In this document: positions 1 through 10,601 of the stretch, piece after piece
Position numbering within the stretch: position 1 is the first letter of the stretch
How the letters are laid out: the number at the start of each line of letters is the position of its first letter
Source: Oncomelania hupensis
Taxonomy: Eukaryota > Mollusca > Gastropoda > Littorinimorpha > Pomatiopsidae
Reading direction: 5' to 3'
Length of the DNA: 64,000 nucleotides
NCBI GenBank assembly: GCA_036898135.1
Contig: CM072521.1
Span: 65,575,483-65,639,482 of the forward strand
The notes under the pieces: model-generated
Told to the model about the DNA's origin: nothing
Database searches by the model: none
What the model saw: the letters and a program-made list of their open reading frames with translations, nothing else
Translations under genes and position numbers: made by a program

Positions 1-1791
1 AGCTGAAAATAAGAAAATAGCAACCCACAGACAGAAAAAGAATTAAACCCTTAGTGCCAAGAAACTATACAAAGGCACAGCCGTTACGCCGGAGACGGCA
101 TTGTCACACAAAACAAAACATCACAGTCATACACAATATAATCAAGAATTTCAAGGGAAATAAGCCCACTAGTCTAACTGTAAATATAATAACTAGTGGT
201 GCCCTCAATAAATATAAATATGTATGACTTAATGCTAACACAGAGAGAGTCTAGGGTCACCAAATGTAACGGAGGGTTTTTATGTGTATTCTAATCTAAA
301 TAAATATACTTGTATAACTACTTATGGTGTATTGAATGAGTGTGTGGGTGTGGCTGTCTGACGCTCAGTATAAAGGAGTGTGTTCTATCTCTGTTTACTT
401 TAACTTCTCATCCTTCACCACACACATGCTTTCAGACAAGGACAAAGTCTACACAATTGTTTCTCTTTGCCCTCTGTTACACTATTCTCATTCAATTATT
501 CACATATACATTAAACCGTCTTTACATACACTAAATTCACAGATACATTAAATCATACAACTATGTCCAGCATATAAGTAAATCACACAGCTGATAAATA
601 AGTACACATAGTTAATGTAGTACTTTTTCCCAGTTAAGTTGATAGGTGCACATAGTTACGTTCAGAGTTCAACGCTAGCAGAAGTCGTTGTCCTTTCTAA
701 GGACGTCACTCGACTCTTCTCTTTTTCATTAGCACCGAAGCACAGAAAATGTCACAGCTTTTATTTAGGCCTACTGACCGTGTTTCGCGGATCAAACACT
801 CCCGGCGTGGTATTCTCAGCTGACGCTGGGGTCACAGCCACACACTGAAGACGCTGCAGTTGTCTTCGTGGCGTTGATCCGGAAATTCACTTCGGTACCG
901 TTGTTGCAATTCTGCACCAGTGATGGTATCCGAAGGAGAGCTACGGCGATGATGGTGTCCACATCAGGTCAAGCCAGTGATGTCATGGGGACCAAATCCA
1001 TCCGCCGCACATCAGGGGTCCTTTGCTCCGTAACCGCCCCGCTGTATTCTTTATACAGCTAAGATAAGTCCTAGAGAATCAGGTCTTTCTAGAGCACCCA
1101 CGTCCTGTCACTAAGGCTGATGTATAGTCTCTGCTCTAACAACAGCTCACAAACTATTCGAAAAATTACGCAGTGACGTCATACCGTCTTCCTACAGAAA
1201 AGTGTACGAACTGCGTCCGTTACACAGACCCCACAGCGTGGCAAGGGAACCCAACTACACAAAGACAAAGGTGGACCAGAAGCTACCTCACAGAAGGACT
1301 TCGACCGCACCATAAGAAAGTTAAGTGTACACCCAGAAGTGCACTTAAACTGATCATAACAGGACCACAGTAGTCCAACTCTTCAGAAACTGTAAAACGG
1401 ACCACAGTAGTCCAAATCTACATGAAATATTATAGCAAAGTGCCCGAGGAAGAAAAAACAGCTGCCTAGACTATCAGCGATCGAACTATTAGCATTGAAA
1501 GAGACTTTTTAAGTTAGATTAGTACTTAGAGAATCTTGTATAGAGTAGAAGAAATAAATGTGTGATTTTAACTGTTATCAAGTGGCTGGACTACATATGA
1601 TTCATAGCCGTGTGAAAGCTAGTGTGACAGTATTCTTTTACCATTTTTCTATTTCTGTACCCCAACCTTAACACAGAACGAGCTAAACAAATAAATTTAT
1701 TAAAGTAATTCATAGGGTGACGTACTAGCAGTTCCCACCGAATAAACGTGAGGGTCCATAATTCCATTGTGCAGAGCCCATAAACCCCACG
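1..1791. other. Unannotated flank
   Basis: I see no coding region, repeat array or recognisable element here. Short open frames are below about 75 codons and show no family resemblance. The composition is ordinary and AT-rich, with one AATAAA-type stretch near 295 and another near 1555. It could hold an unrecognised LTR or intergenic DNA. Confidence 0.4.
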
Positions 1792-2665
1792 TGACAAACA
1801 GACAGAGGAAAGTGGTGATAGTGATAGAGAAAGAACAGACAAAAACAGACAGAGGAAAGTCGTGATGGTGATAGAGAAAGAACAGACAGAAACAGACAGA
1901 GGAAAGTGGTGATAGTGATAGAGAAAGAACAGACAGAAACAGACAGAGGAAAGTGGTGATGGTGATAGAGAAAGAACAGACAGAAACAGACATAGGAAAG
2001 TGGTGATAGGAATAGAGAAAGAACAGACAGAAACAGACAGAGGAAAGTGATGATAGGAATAGAGAAAGAACAGACAGAAACAGACAGAGGAAAGTGGTGA
2101 TAGTGATAGAGAAAGAACAGACAGAAACAGACAGAGGAAAGTGGTGATGGTGATAGAGAAAGAACAGACAGAAACAGAGGAAAGTGGTGATAGTGATAGA
2201 GAAAGAACAGACAGAAACAGACAGAGGAAAGTGGTGATAGGGATAGAGAAAGAACAGACAGAAACAGACAGAGGAAAGTGGTGATAGTGATAGAGAAAGA
2301 ACAGACAAAAGGAAGTGGTGATATGAATAGAGAAAGAACAGACAGAAACAGACAGAGGGAATTGATGATAGAGATAGAGAAAGAACAGACAGAAACAGAC
2401 AGAGGAAAGTGATGATAGGAATAAAGAAAGAACAGACAGAAGGAAGTGGTGATATGAATAGAGAAAGAACAGACAGAAACAGACAGAGGAAAGTGATGAT
2501 AGGGATAGAGAAAGAACAGACAGAAACAGACAGAGGAAAGTGATGATAGGGATAGAGAAAGAACAGACAGAAACAGACAGAGGAAAGTGATGATAGGAAT
2601 AGAGAAAGAACAGACAGAAACAGACAGAGGGAAGAGGTGATAGTAAAGGGAAAGAACAGACAGAA
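1792..2665. repeat. 47-bp minisatellite (~18 units)
   Basis: A tandem array whose core is GACAGAGGAAAGTGGTGATA followed by a purine-rich stretch ending in AGACAGAAACA. Most units are 47 bp and a few are shortened. Unit-to-unit differences are mainly at the GATAG(T/G/A)(G/A)ATAG positions. Because 47 is not a multiple of three and the minus strand of the unit has no stop, long open frames run through it in three minus-strand frames (up to 359 codons, Ser/Leu/Phe/Cys rich). These are best treated as repeat artefacts. Confidence 0.9.
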
Positions 2666-3254
2666 AACACTTCATTAAAAGCAAGAAGGGAGCTTTTATC
2701 TACGGATGACCTTTAATCCCGATACTGCGGGGTGACAGTAATGAGGTGACGCTGACACGACCCACTACAGGTGCAGTGCCCAAACTGCAAGGAAACAAGA
2801 AGAAGAAGAAAAATGGCCGCATGGTTCACGGTCTGAGTCCACGCCCGTGTGGATTGTTCAACTTTACCCATCCTTTATGCAAATGTAATGCGTACGTGGA
2901 CATGGAAATTCTTTTTTTTAAAAGCACATTGATCTGGTGCAATCAAGTAATATATCGGTAGAGTGAGTCTGAAGTCTCTAGATCAATATATAATAGTTCT
3001 ACTGGACGCTAAAGAGATGGCTATTGTGCGTAGCATAAGGTGCATAATAACACAATGAAATTGTGGCCAATCAAGAGCTAAATATAGCAGCGCCGCAAGC
3101 CAACATCAGGATGTTGATGTCTTGTACAGTGCGATCCTCCACGTCGGTAGACATGCTTATGGTGCATGCAGGGCGAGTGGGAGGGTGGGAGGGGGAGAGC
3201 GATCCAAAAATTATTATATGTAAAGAAGATGAACACTAATAAGGCATGTACATG
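2666..3254. other. No recognisable feature
   Basis: Nothing could be assigned between the 47-bp minisatellite and the GT tract. There is no open frame with family resemblance. Confidence 0.4.
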
Positions 3255-3255
3255 A

Positions 3256-3269
3256 TGTGTGTGTGTGCG

Positions 3270-3305
<36 letters not shown>

Positions 3306-3323
3306 TGTGTGTTTGTGTGAGTG
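3256..3323. repeat. (GT)n microsatellite
   Basis: An imperfect GT tract that ends directly at the solo LTR. The last five bases, GAGTG, are the LTR's target-site duplication. Confidence 0.85.
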
Positions 3324-3900
3324 TGTTACAATCGTTGTTGTTTTTTATCAGTAAATGATTCAGCTCCGATGCTTGAATCCCGATAGGTGTAACTCAGATT
3401 CGTTTATCCACACAACCTGTCCACTCAACAACAAGGCCGAAGTCGTCGTATGAAGTTTTCCAACTTTATTCAGCGTACATCAACAACTGCATACAATCGC
3501 TCAATCGCTTTTCACTTTCTCTCTACAACTTTCAACTTTCTTTTTGAAACAGTGCGGTACATATATAGTCTCTCAATACTCCAGAAAAAGTTAGAACACT
3601 CCAGCGTGACGCACCGCAACCAATCAAAACAAACTTCGTCGTCACTGTCTTACGTCATACAACAGTCTTCAACATAAAAGAATCTTTCAGCTTATAGTGG
3701 ACCTATCTAGATTCTTCGATCGATAGTAAACAATCAACTCTAGAAAATTCTCAAATAATATCGACCAACTAAAATTACCAACGTTATACCAAGCTTCTTC
3801 TAACAACAACGCAAAATCAAATCAAAGGTAAATACACTCTATTATTGCATGCTTTGCAAAACAAAACGATCTGATCTATCGTGCGCGTTTCAACGTAACA
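3324..3900 (-). mobile_element. Solo LTR, 577 bp, with 5-bp TSD
   Basis: The sequence starts TGTTAC and ends GTAACA, a short terminal inversion typical of LTRs. It matches the LTRs of the element at 21172-23989 over its length, including the GCATACAATCGC and CTCTATTATTG blocks. The five bases before it (GAGTG, 3319-3323) and after it (GAGTG, 3901-3905) are identical, a clean target duplication. Its orientation is inferred from the related pol remnant: the transcribed strand is minus, where an AATAAA-type signal (near 3465) and a TATATA box (near 3560) are read. No internal sequence remains, so this is a recombined solo LTR of a Ty3/gypsy-class element. Confidence 0.9.
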
Positions 3901-4149
3901 GAGTGTGTGTTTGTCTACAGACAGAGCAACGGCCGCAGGGTTTTTGTGAAATGGTTTGTCTGATGTGTAGGGTGGTTGACACACTGCGTAGGAGAGACTG
4001 GCGCTCAGTGCCTCTCACAATAACTAGTGGACAGACAAACATCAGCTGCGGTGAGTCTCAGCTAACGCAGTGTGCAAGGGTGTCACAATCGGCAATGCTC
4101 GGTGTAGGGGAAGTAATTGTGGTATTGTCCTATTTTAAGCAATACCTGC

Positions 4150-4197
4150 ATTGTCTGTGTCCCTTTACACCACACGCTCGAGTGATAGATAACTGCC

Positions 4198-4200
<3 letters not shown>
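4150..4200 (+). repeat. Fragment of ~150-bp LINE/SINE tail family (5' part)
   Basis: CCTTTACACCACACGCTCGA and the following bases match the start of the family seen at 5283-5412 and 19483-19625. The 3' part of the same copy appears to resume at about 4785 (GTATGTTGGTACA...GATCGCCG). This copy therefore seems to have been split by the sequence at 4202-4740. Confidence 0.45.

Positions 4201-4201
<1 letters not shown>

Positions 4202-4262
<61 letters not shown>
4202..4262. repeat. (GA)n microsatellite
   Basis: A perfect GA tract of about 60 bp, joined directly to the (GATAA)n array. Confidence 0.95.
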
Positions 4263-4266
<4 letters not shown>

Positions 4267-4587
4267 GATAAGATAAGATAAGATAAGATAAGATAAGATA
4301 AGATAAGATAAGATAAGATAAGATAAGATAACAATTTTATTTTGCAAGGTTAAAGAGTAAGCGCTGGATGCGCTTTTCTACATCTTGCTCTTGTGGCTTG
4401 TAACAAGAACTATTAAATACAACAAATAAATGTGATAACGTTAACATCATGGAACAATAACAAATAAAATCTATCATCATGAAATAAATATTAAACACAT
4501 TTTTTTAAACATTAAATCATATTATTGTTATTAATTTTAACAACAAATAACGTTTATTTAATTTTTTTATGTGTTTTAAGAGACGTG
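4261..4587 (-). mobile_element. Probable LINE 3' end with (TTATC)n tail
   Basis: About 14 GATAA units (4261-4331) are followed by AT-rich sequence. Read on the minus strand this is a 3' UTR ending in a TTATC tail, the usual form of several LINE clades. GA tracts occur on both sides (4202-4262 and 4588-4740), consistent with insertion into a pre-existing GA tract. The LINE family is not identified. Confidence 0.45.
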
Positions 4588-4637
<50 letters not shown>

Positions 4638-4676
4638 AGAGAGACAGAGACAGAGAGAGGCAGAGAAGGGAGAGAG

Positions 4677-4740
<64 letters not shown>
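4588..4740. repeat. (GA)n microsatellite, interrupted
   Basis: A long GA array with GGGA, GACA and AAGATA interruptions. It encodes spurious Arg-Glu repeats. Confidence 0.95.
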
Positions 4741-4743
<3 letters not shown>

Positions 4744-4907
4744 GAAAAATACTTATAATTGGTCTTTGTTAGCTATGCGAGAGCGTGTGTAACAAGTACA
4801 GCTAACGTGTATGTTGGTACATCTACAGATCGCCGTGCTTTAACTTTTTAAGTGCTCATAACCAGCGCAGATCAAGACGAGGACAAATAAAAAGCTGTTG
4901 AGTATGT

Positions 4908-4909
4908 TA

Positions 4910-4979
<70 letters not shown>

Positions 4980-4989
4980 CGATGATGAC

Positions 4990-5057
<68 letters not shown>
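4908..5057. repeat. (GCT)n-(GAT)n compound microsatellite
   Basis: Six or so GCT units run into about 44 GAT units with two GAC interruptions. The minus strand reads as poly-Gln/poly-His, which is an artefact. Confidence 0.95.
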
Positions 5058-5282
5058 CGTCTTGAACTGATTAACAGACCATCGGTACCAGCGTGGGGTT
5101 TGTTTCCGCCATCGCTACATCCCACGGCAGAACCAAATACACGTGACTTCAACATCAACCCAATCAACACCATTTCGACGCTAACACAGGTAAATGTGTT
5201 CCGGTAACCTTGCGGTCGTTGGGGAGGGAAGCGTTTGGGACCTCCCTTTTCTTGCTCTAGGCCAGCTGGGTGAGGGCGGTGC

Positions 5283-5470
5283 CGGTCTCCATGCCTTTAC
5301 ACCACATGTTTGAATGATAGATGTGTGTTTGTTGTGTGCGTGGGAGTTGGTGAAACATGTGAATGTGTGTGTTGGTGTGTTGGTACAGATCGCCGCGCTT
5401 TGAGCATGATTGATGATTTGGAGGGAAAGCGAGTATGATGCATGTAGCGTTCGATTATTATTATTATTAT
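5283..5470 (+). repeat. LINE/SINE tail family copy ending in (TTA)n
   Basis: It contains GCCTTTACACCACATGTTTG near the start and GATCGCCGCGCTTTGAGC near the end, then runs into TTA repeats. The same order is seen at 19483-19650 (+) and, reversed, at 6300-6450. The GCGCTTTGAGC motif resembles the 3' tails of CR1/L2-group LINEs. Confidence 0.5.
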
Positions 5471-5547
<77 letters not shown>

Positions 5548-5550
5548 TTG
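5455..5550. repeat. (TTA)n/(TAG)n microsatellite
   Basis: Six TTA units followed by about 25 TAG units. Confidence 0.95.
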
Positions 5551-5809
5551 TTGTTATTCTCGTTGTCGTTGTCGTTGTTGGTTTTGTTGCTTTAACATCA
5601 ATAAAGTTGCCTAAACACGCAAAGCATTACCTAGGTACTAGGGGTTAATGACCTGCCTCCCGTGTCATCAAATTAATTTTGTTCTACCGCAAAAATCAAG
5701 GTCCATGGAGTCAATTCGTTGCTAAACACATTTTGCTTAGTATTTAAAAAACGGTTGAAGCGATTGTGTTGCGGTTTGGTATACAGGTACGTCAAATAAT
5801 GGGCCATCC

Positions 5810-5810
<1 letters not shown>

Positions 5811-5882
<72 letters not shown>
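5811..5882. repeat. (TAA)n microsatellite
   Basis: A perfect array of about 24 units that abuts the 5' end of the RTE-like LINE fragment. Confidence 0.95.
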
Positions 5883-6249
5883 GACTTCTGGGCATTTCCA
5901 ATACCCAACACATCACCAACGACGAAGTCCGACAGACCATCACACAAGCCATTGGACAACACGATGACCTGCTCACAGTGGTGAAGAAACGGAAACTCCG
6001 ATGGTATGGCCACATCACCAGATCATCAGGCCTTGCAAAGACTATTCTGCAAGGCACAGTGCAAGGAGGTAGAAGAAGAGGGAGACCGAAAAACAGGTGG
6101 GAGGACAACATTCGAGAATGGACTGGTTTGACACTGAGCGAAGCCATCAGGGCTGCTGAGGACAGAGAAAGATGGAGTATGCTGGTTAAACGATCATCTG
6201 TGGTGCCCCTACGACCTTCGGGTTACGGGACAGGATAGGATAGGATAGG

Positions 6250-6252
<3 letters not shown>
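5883..6252 (+). mobile_element. 5'-truncated RTE-like LINE 3' end (copy A)
   Basis: The open frame reads the C-terminus of a LINE pol, with landmarks QAIGQHDDLLTVVKKRKLRW, SSGLAKTILQGTVQGGRRRG, WEDNIREWTGLTLSEA and LVKRSSVVPLRP. This is the C-terminal tail that follows RT in a LINE family common in molluscs and cnidarians, which I place near RTE by recollection. It ends with a stop region and four GGATA units, then a TAA array. It is far too short to be active. It starts at the same point as copy D (48268). Confidence 0.85.

Positions 6253-6312
<60 letters not shown>
6250..6312. repeat. (TAA)n microsatellite
   Basis: A perfect array following the GGATA tail of LINE copy A. Confidence 0.95.
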
Positions 6313-6313
<1 letters not shown>

Positions 6314-6460
6314 AGGATGCGCCTTTACCCAAATCAATCAGGCTCAAAGCGCGGCGATCTATACCAACGTACACGCTCACCTGTCTCATCCACCCTCACT
6401 CACACCAAACACACATCCATCACTCAAACAGGTGGTGTAAAGGCAGAGAGATCGCTATTG
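6313..6460 (-). repeat. LINE/SINE tail family copy, inverted
   Basis: The reverse complement carries the same blocks as 19483-19630, including the complement of GCGCGGCGATCTATACCAAC and of CAGGTGGTGTAAAGGCAGAG. The (TAA)n before it corresponds to its 3' tail. Confidence 0.55.
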
Positions 6461-6499
6461 GAAAACGAAAGAAAATCGAATTTTTGTTTTGAAATTTTT

Positions 6500-6690
6500 T
6501 ATATTGACTTCGTCCTGTACCATTTTTGAAGCGAGGGGGGAAACCGGAGTGCCCGGAGAAAACCCTCGGTGACCTCAATAGTCTCGTACCTAAGTCACAT
6601 ACGTTCGCCCCTTGCGGGAATCGAAGCCGCGACCTTCGGCATAGGAAACCGGCGACTTATCCACTGCGCCACGAGGCCACCCCTTCAGTA
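6500..6690 (-). mobile_element. tRNA-derived SINE
   Basis: On the minus strand the head reads GCCTCGTGGCGCAGTGGATA (A-box region), then GGCTTCGATTCCCG (B box) in tRNA-like spacing. A CCT triplet sits where an Arg anticodon would be. The body continues with GAGGGTTTTCTCCGGGCACT, a module also found in the copy at 37330-37490. The tRNA fold is degenerate, so this is a SINE rather than a tRNA gene. Confidence 0.75.
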
Positions 6691-6699
6691 GGAGTTCGG

Positions 6700-6782
6700 C
6701 TGTCGGTCAGTCGGTCAATCTGTCAATCGGTCAATCTGTCAGTCTGTCAATCTGTCAATCTGTCAGTCTGTCAGTCTGACGC
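6700..6782. repeat. 8-bp tandem repeat
   Basis: Repeats of GTCAATCT, GTCAGTCT and GTCAATCG, about ten units. Confidence 0.85.
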
Positions 6783-7316
6783 TCCGAATGTAACTTTGTT
6801 GTGTTCTTCTTCAAAACACAATTCCCCAAAAATAACTGAACCGAAATTCGTCATTTTTTAAAGTTTAGGGACACTAGAACGATCGATAGGCATGTTAGGT
6901 CATTTGTATTTGCATTTTCTCAAAGGTCATGGTTATTGTGCTTCACCATAACCCGCGAAGTTGGACATGAGAAACCAGTGCTTACCCAACTGCACCAGCG
7001 AGGTTGGATGGGTGAAAACGACCGTTTTTTTTTTAGTAGCTGTCCTCGGGATGAATGATGTTGAATGACTAGACAGGCAAAAATCACCGTGTCGCGCCGG
7101 GCGTTCCGTAGACTACCGTATTTGACACCTGTCAATCACTTAGTCACCTTTCACTGATCGAGGTAAAACTGTACACACTATGCACCCACGTTTTGGAATT
7201 CACTGCCTGGCTCTGCGCCATGCTCTGTCTCTGCCAATAGCTTGGGTAAAAGGGCTCACAGATTACCCACGTTAGCGTCACTTTTCATATTTAGGCAAAA
7301 TGAGTGTTGCCCCACT

Positions 7317-8100
7317 GGAATAAAACATGAATACTACACATGGAGACGTCAACAAAGAGGAATAAATCATGAATACTACACATGGAGACGTCAACAAAGA
7401 GGAATAAATCATGAATACTCAAAGGGGAATAAAACATGAATACTACACATGGAGACGTCAACAAAGAGGAATAAATCATGAATGCTACACATGGAGACGT
7501 CAACAAAGAGGAATAAATCATGAATACTACACATGGAGACGTCAACAAAGAGGAATAAAACATGAATACTACACATGGAGACGTCAACAAAGAGGAATAA
7601 AACATGAATTCTACACATGGAGACGTCAACAAAGAGGAATAACACATGAATACTACACATGGAGACGTCAACAAAGAGGAATAAAACATGAATACTACAC
7701 ATGGAGACGTCAACAAAGAGGAATAAAACATGAATACTACACATGGAGACGTCAACAAAGAGGAATAAAACATGAATATTACACATGGAGACGTCAACAA
7801 AGAGGAATAAAACATGAATACTACACATGGAGACGTCAACAAAGAGGAATAAAACATGAATATTACACATGGAGACGTCAACAAAGAGGAATATAACATG
7901 AATACTATTCATGGAGACGTCAACAAAGAGGAATAAAACATGAATACTACACACGAAGACGTCAACAAAGAGGAATAAAACATGAATATTACACATGGAG
8001 ACGTCAACAAAGAGGAATAAAACATGAATACTACACATGGAGACGTCAACAAAGAGGAATAAAACATGAATACTACACATGGAGACGTCAACAAAGAAGA
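7317..8100. repeat. 42-bp minisatellite (~18 units)
   Basis: The unit is about 42 bp and contains ACATGGAGACGTCAACAAAG and GGAATAAAACATGAATACTA. Because 42 is 14 codons, it stays open on both strands: 161 codons on + (7411-7896) and 264 on minus (7409-8203), each a 14-residue periodic peptide. Each unit contains GACGTC inside a GACGTCA half/full CRE-like site. One unit near 7411 is shortened. I regard the open frames as a consequence of the unit length, not as a gene. Confidence 0.9.
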
Positions 8101-8745
8101 ATGCACAAGTGCACAACTTATGTAAGAATACTATAGAGGTAGATATACAAAACACTAACATATACACCATATTAATGCATAATAATAATAAGACATACAG
8201 CAAACGAAATGTTATTCATACAAAACGCATACATTGCTTTGGAAAAGTTACTTCCGGCTATGCAACACATAAATACAGCAGCAATTTTTATGTCGGATTG
8301 CAGACCATGTATTGAATTTCTCAGTTTGAGATCAATAAAGTTATATTGTATTGGAGTGTATTGTAGCAGTGAACTACAATAGAGTAATTAGCCAACAAGA
8401 CGGCAAACCATCCAAATGCATCTCCAAACACGTACAATCAGCGTACCTGGAAGACAGTCACTTCATCGCTGATAACTGTTCGCTTTCTGCAAATAGGTGA
8501 ACGTTCTATTTTCATTTCATACAGCATTGGGCGCGTCGTCCAGAGTCGTGCATGTTGATCATCTCATTTGATATCGCCCTCAATATGACAGTGGATGCAG
8601 GCAAACTTTATTTTTTTAGAAAAATCCCAAAATAAAGTGTGGATTGGCTCTTGGTCTTCTCATAGCGACGTGCCTTTACACCACAGATTTGAGGCGAATG
8701 TCGTTGTTTTAATGTTTGTGTAGGTCTATGTTAGAGTGTGTACAT
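8101..8745. other. No recognisable feature
   Basis: AT-rich sequence with AATAAA near 8334. Near 8670 is a short match (GCCTTTACACCACAGATTTG) to the tail family at 5283. No gene is recognised. Confidence 0.4.
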
Positions 8746-8775
8746 CTTCTTCTTCTTCTTCTTCTTCTTCTTCTT

Positions 8776-8805
<30 letters not shown>
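8746..8805. repeat. (TTC)n microsatellite
   Basis: A perfect array immediately before a copy of the ~570-bp retroposon. Confidence 0.95.
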
Positions 8806-8807
<2 letters not shown>

Positions 8808-9381
8808 CCCCGTTGGGGTGCCGGGGGTTTCAGTATAAATAGTATGCCCACTTTCTGGAAATTTAGTGCTTTAAATTCCCACTGTTGCTGTCTTTCTCAT
8901 TTGTTCTTTCTCATTCCTGCTCTGTTCTATCAATCTGCTATACTATCTTCTTCTTCGATAAACCAGTCACCTACCTTTTTTCTTGAAAACTCTTCCGGGA
9001 CAAGACTCCTTATTTGTGTGTGAGGTCTGTTGGATCAGCTTGGGATTATTGGACGCTCTCTGCCAGGTGGTCACTAGGGCTTCCTATGATGTTATTATTT
9101 AGCAATGTAGGCATTTTATATGTATGTGTTTTGTTGATAATTTATAGTGATGTTTGTATTCTATTTTGTGTTTGTAAACGGGGGATTCGATAAATTAGAG
9201 AACAGCCTCAGCCGTCCCCTGCGTGGGATGTCTTTATTGTAAAGTGACTGGCTGGTGGAGAGCATTCAGTTTTACCACTAGGGTTGTTTCAGCAGATCTT
9301 TTATGCGGATCAGGGGTTGTCCGGTCCTGATTTGGCTCGGAAGAGTCCGCTGGACCTAAAGCAATAATCATGTAATGTAAT
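8806..9381 (+). mobile_element. ~570-bp non-autonomous retroposon, copy 1
   Basis: It begins CCCCGTTGGGGTGCCGGGGG, then TTTCAGTATAAATAGTATGC, and ends GAGTCCGCTGGACCTAAAGC followed by AATCATGTAATGTAAT. Four other copies in this window (33431, 34837, 35981 inverted, 40071) share both ends. A shared 5' end argues for a complete short element rather than random LINE truncations. There is no convincing coding sequence. Short TTC arrays flank both sides. Confidence 0.75.
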
Positions 9382-9426
9382 CTTCTTCTTCTTCTTCTTC
9401 TTCTTCTTCTTCTTCTTCTTCTTCTT

Positions 9427-9457
<31 letters not shown>

Positions 9458-9497
9458 TTATTATTATTATTATTATTAATATTATTATTATTATTAT
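9382..9497. repeat. (TTC)n-(TTA)n compound microsatellite
   Basis: About 25 TTC units then about 14 TTA units. It separates the retroposon tail from the next LINE fragment. Confidence 0.95.
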
Positions 9498-9504
9498 ATA
9501 TCTT

Positions 9505-9908
9505 TAACGAAGAATACAAAGCATGGATATGAGGTGCAGCTACAGAAGACTTCTGGGCATTTCTTATACCCAGCACATAACCAAAGACGAAGTTCGACAG
9601 ACCATCACACAAGCCATTGGACAACACGATGACCTGCTCACAGTGGTGAAAAAACGGAAACTCCGATGGCATCGCCACGTCACCAGATCATCAGGTCTTG
9701 CAAAGACTCTCCTGCAAGGCACAGTGCAAGGAGGTAGAAGAAGAGGGAGACCGAAAAGGAGGTGGGAGACAACATTCAAGAATGGACTGGTTTGACACTG
9801 AGCGAAACTATCAGAGTTGCTGAGGACAGGGAAAGATGGAGTACGCTGGTTAAACGATCATCTGTGGTGCCCCTACAACCTCCGAGTTACGGGATAGGAT
9901 AGGATAGG

Positions 9909-9912
<4 letters not shown>
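9505..9912 (+). mobile_element. 5'-truncated RTE-like LINE 3' end (copy B)
   Basis: It encodes the same C-terminal pol tail as copy A (QAIGQHDDLLTVVKKRKLRW, SSGLAKTLLQGTVQGGRRRG). It starts a little further upstream, at the Gln-Ser-Met-Asp-Met-Arg stretch. A one-base loss near 9770 breaks the frame in the WETTFKNGLV region. It ends with GGATA units and then a TTA array. TTA arrays occur on both sides, as TAA arrays do in copy A. Confidence 0.85.
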
Positions 9913-9974
<62 letters not shown>

Positions 9975-10010
9975 TATTGATTTATTGATTTATTGATTTA
10001 TTTATTTATT
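9908..10010. repeat. (TTA)n and (TTGATTTA)n repeats
   Basis: About 22 TTA units followed by short TTTATTGA repeats. Confidence 0.9.
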
Positions 10011-10261
10011 TTCTTAATGTTCTGTTTAGTCCTGTTCCTATTTCATAGGCGGTTTTACCGCTTTAAGTGACGAATGTTACATTTTAATGTGACCCTTTTT
10101 GTATATAGATACCTTTTACTGCTTCACTATTTATTTTTTTAATACACTTTCATACCATCTTAACATTACTTTTTCTGAGCTCCAAATACGCACTTTGAGT
10201 TTGTGTTTACGAGGAATCGCGCTTTATACAAGCTTAGAAGCAACAGTAAGAGTAGTAGTAG

Positions 10262-10601
10262 TACTGGTAAGATAAGATATGATTATTTTATTATCTCATA
10301 AAAGGAAATACATTGCGGTGTACAATTACAAACAATCAAGAAAGAGCAGAGATCACAATAATAATATTAGCAATAATTTTGAGAATAAAACTGTCACACA
10401 TTGTTACAATTAAACTACGCGTGCTAACATTAAAATAATATTTTGGAACAATTCAATTCAATTTTCAATTCAATATTTTATTTTAAAGTCTCTTCACGTT
10501 GTGATTTTAGACCACTTCATTCTCACGCATGGACATACAGACATACAATTAAAACTGAAATGCAACCATAAATAATAACATTAAGCTTATTACTAATAAT
10601 A
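10262..10601 (-). mobile_element. 3' UTR and tail of the I-type LINE
   Basis: This lies downstream (minus strand) of the RNase H-encoding frame. It is AT-rich, non-coding and ends near ATCTTATCTTAC, a short TTATC-like tail. The exact end is uncertain. Confidence 0.5.

Noticed and set aside
1591..2684. Minus-strand frames of 202-359 codons rich in Ser, Leu, Phe and Cys
   Set aside because: They are open in three frames because the 47-bp repeat unit lacks stops. No domain, and periodicity matches the DNA repeat.
4907..5173. Poly-His/poly-Gln protein, and similar poly-Ile, poly-Asn, poly-Ser and poly-Leu frames elsewhere
   Set aside because: Translations of triplet microsatellites; such frames recur at nearly every array in the window.
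6610..6685. tRNA-Arg gene (CCT) on the minus strand
   Set aside because: A and B boxes are present but the cloverleaf is degenerate and a SINE body follows directly.
1792..8100. CRISPR-like arrays (47-bp, 42-bp and other direct repeats)
   Set aside because: Units are contiguous with no unique spacers and the genome is eukaryotic; these are minisatellites.
7409..8203. 264-codon minus frame and 161-codon plus frame with a 14-residue period
   Set aside because: Both strands are open over the same 42-bp tandem array; there is no signal for a gene start or splice site.
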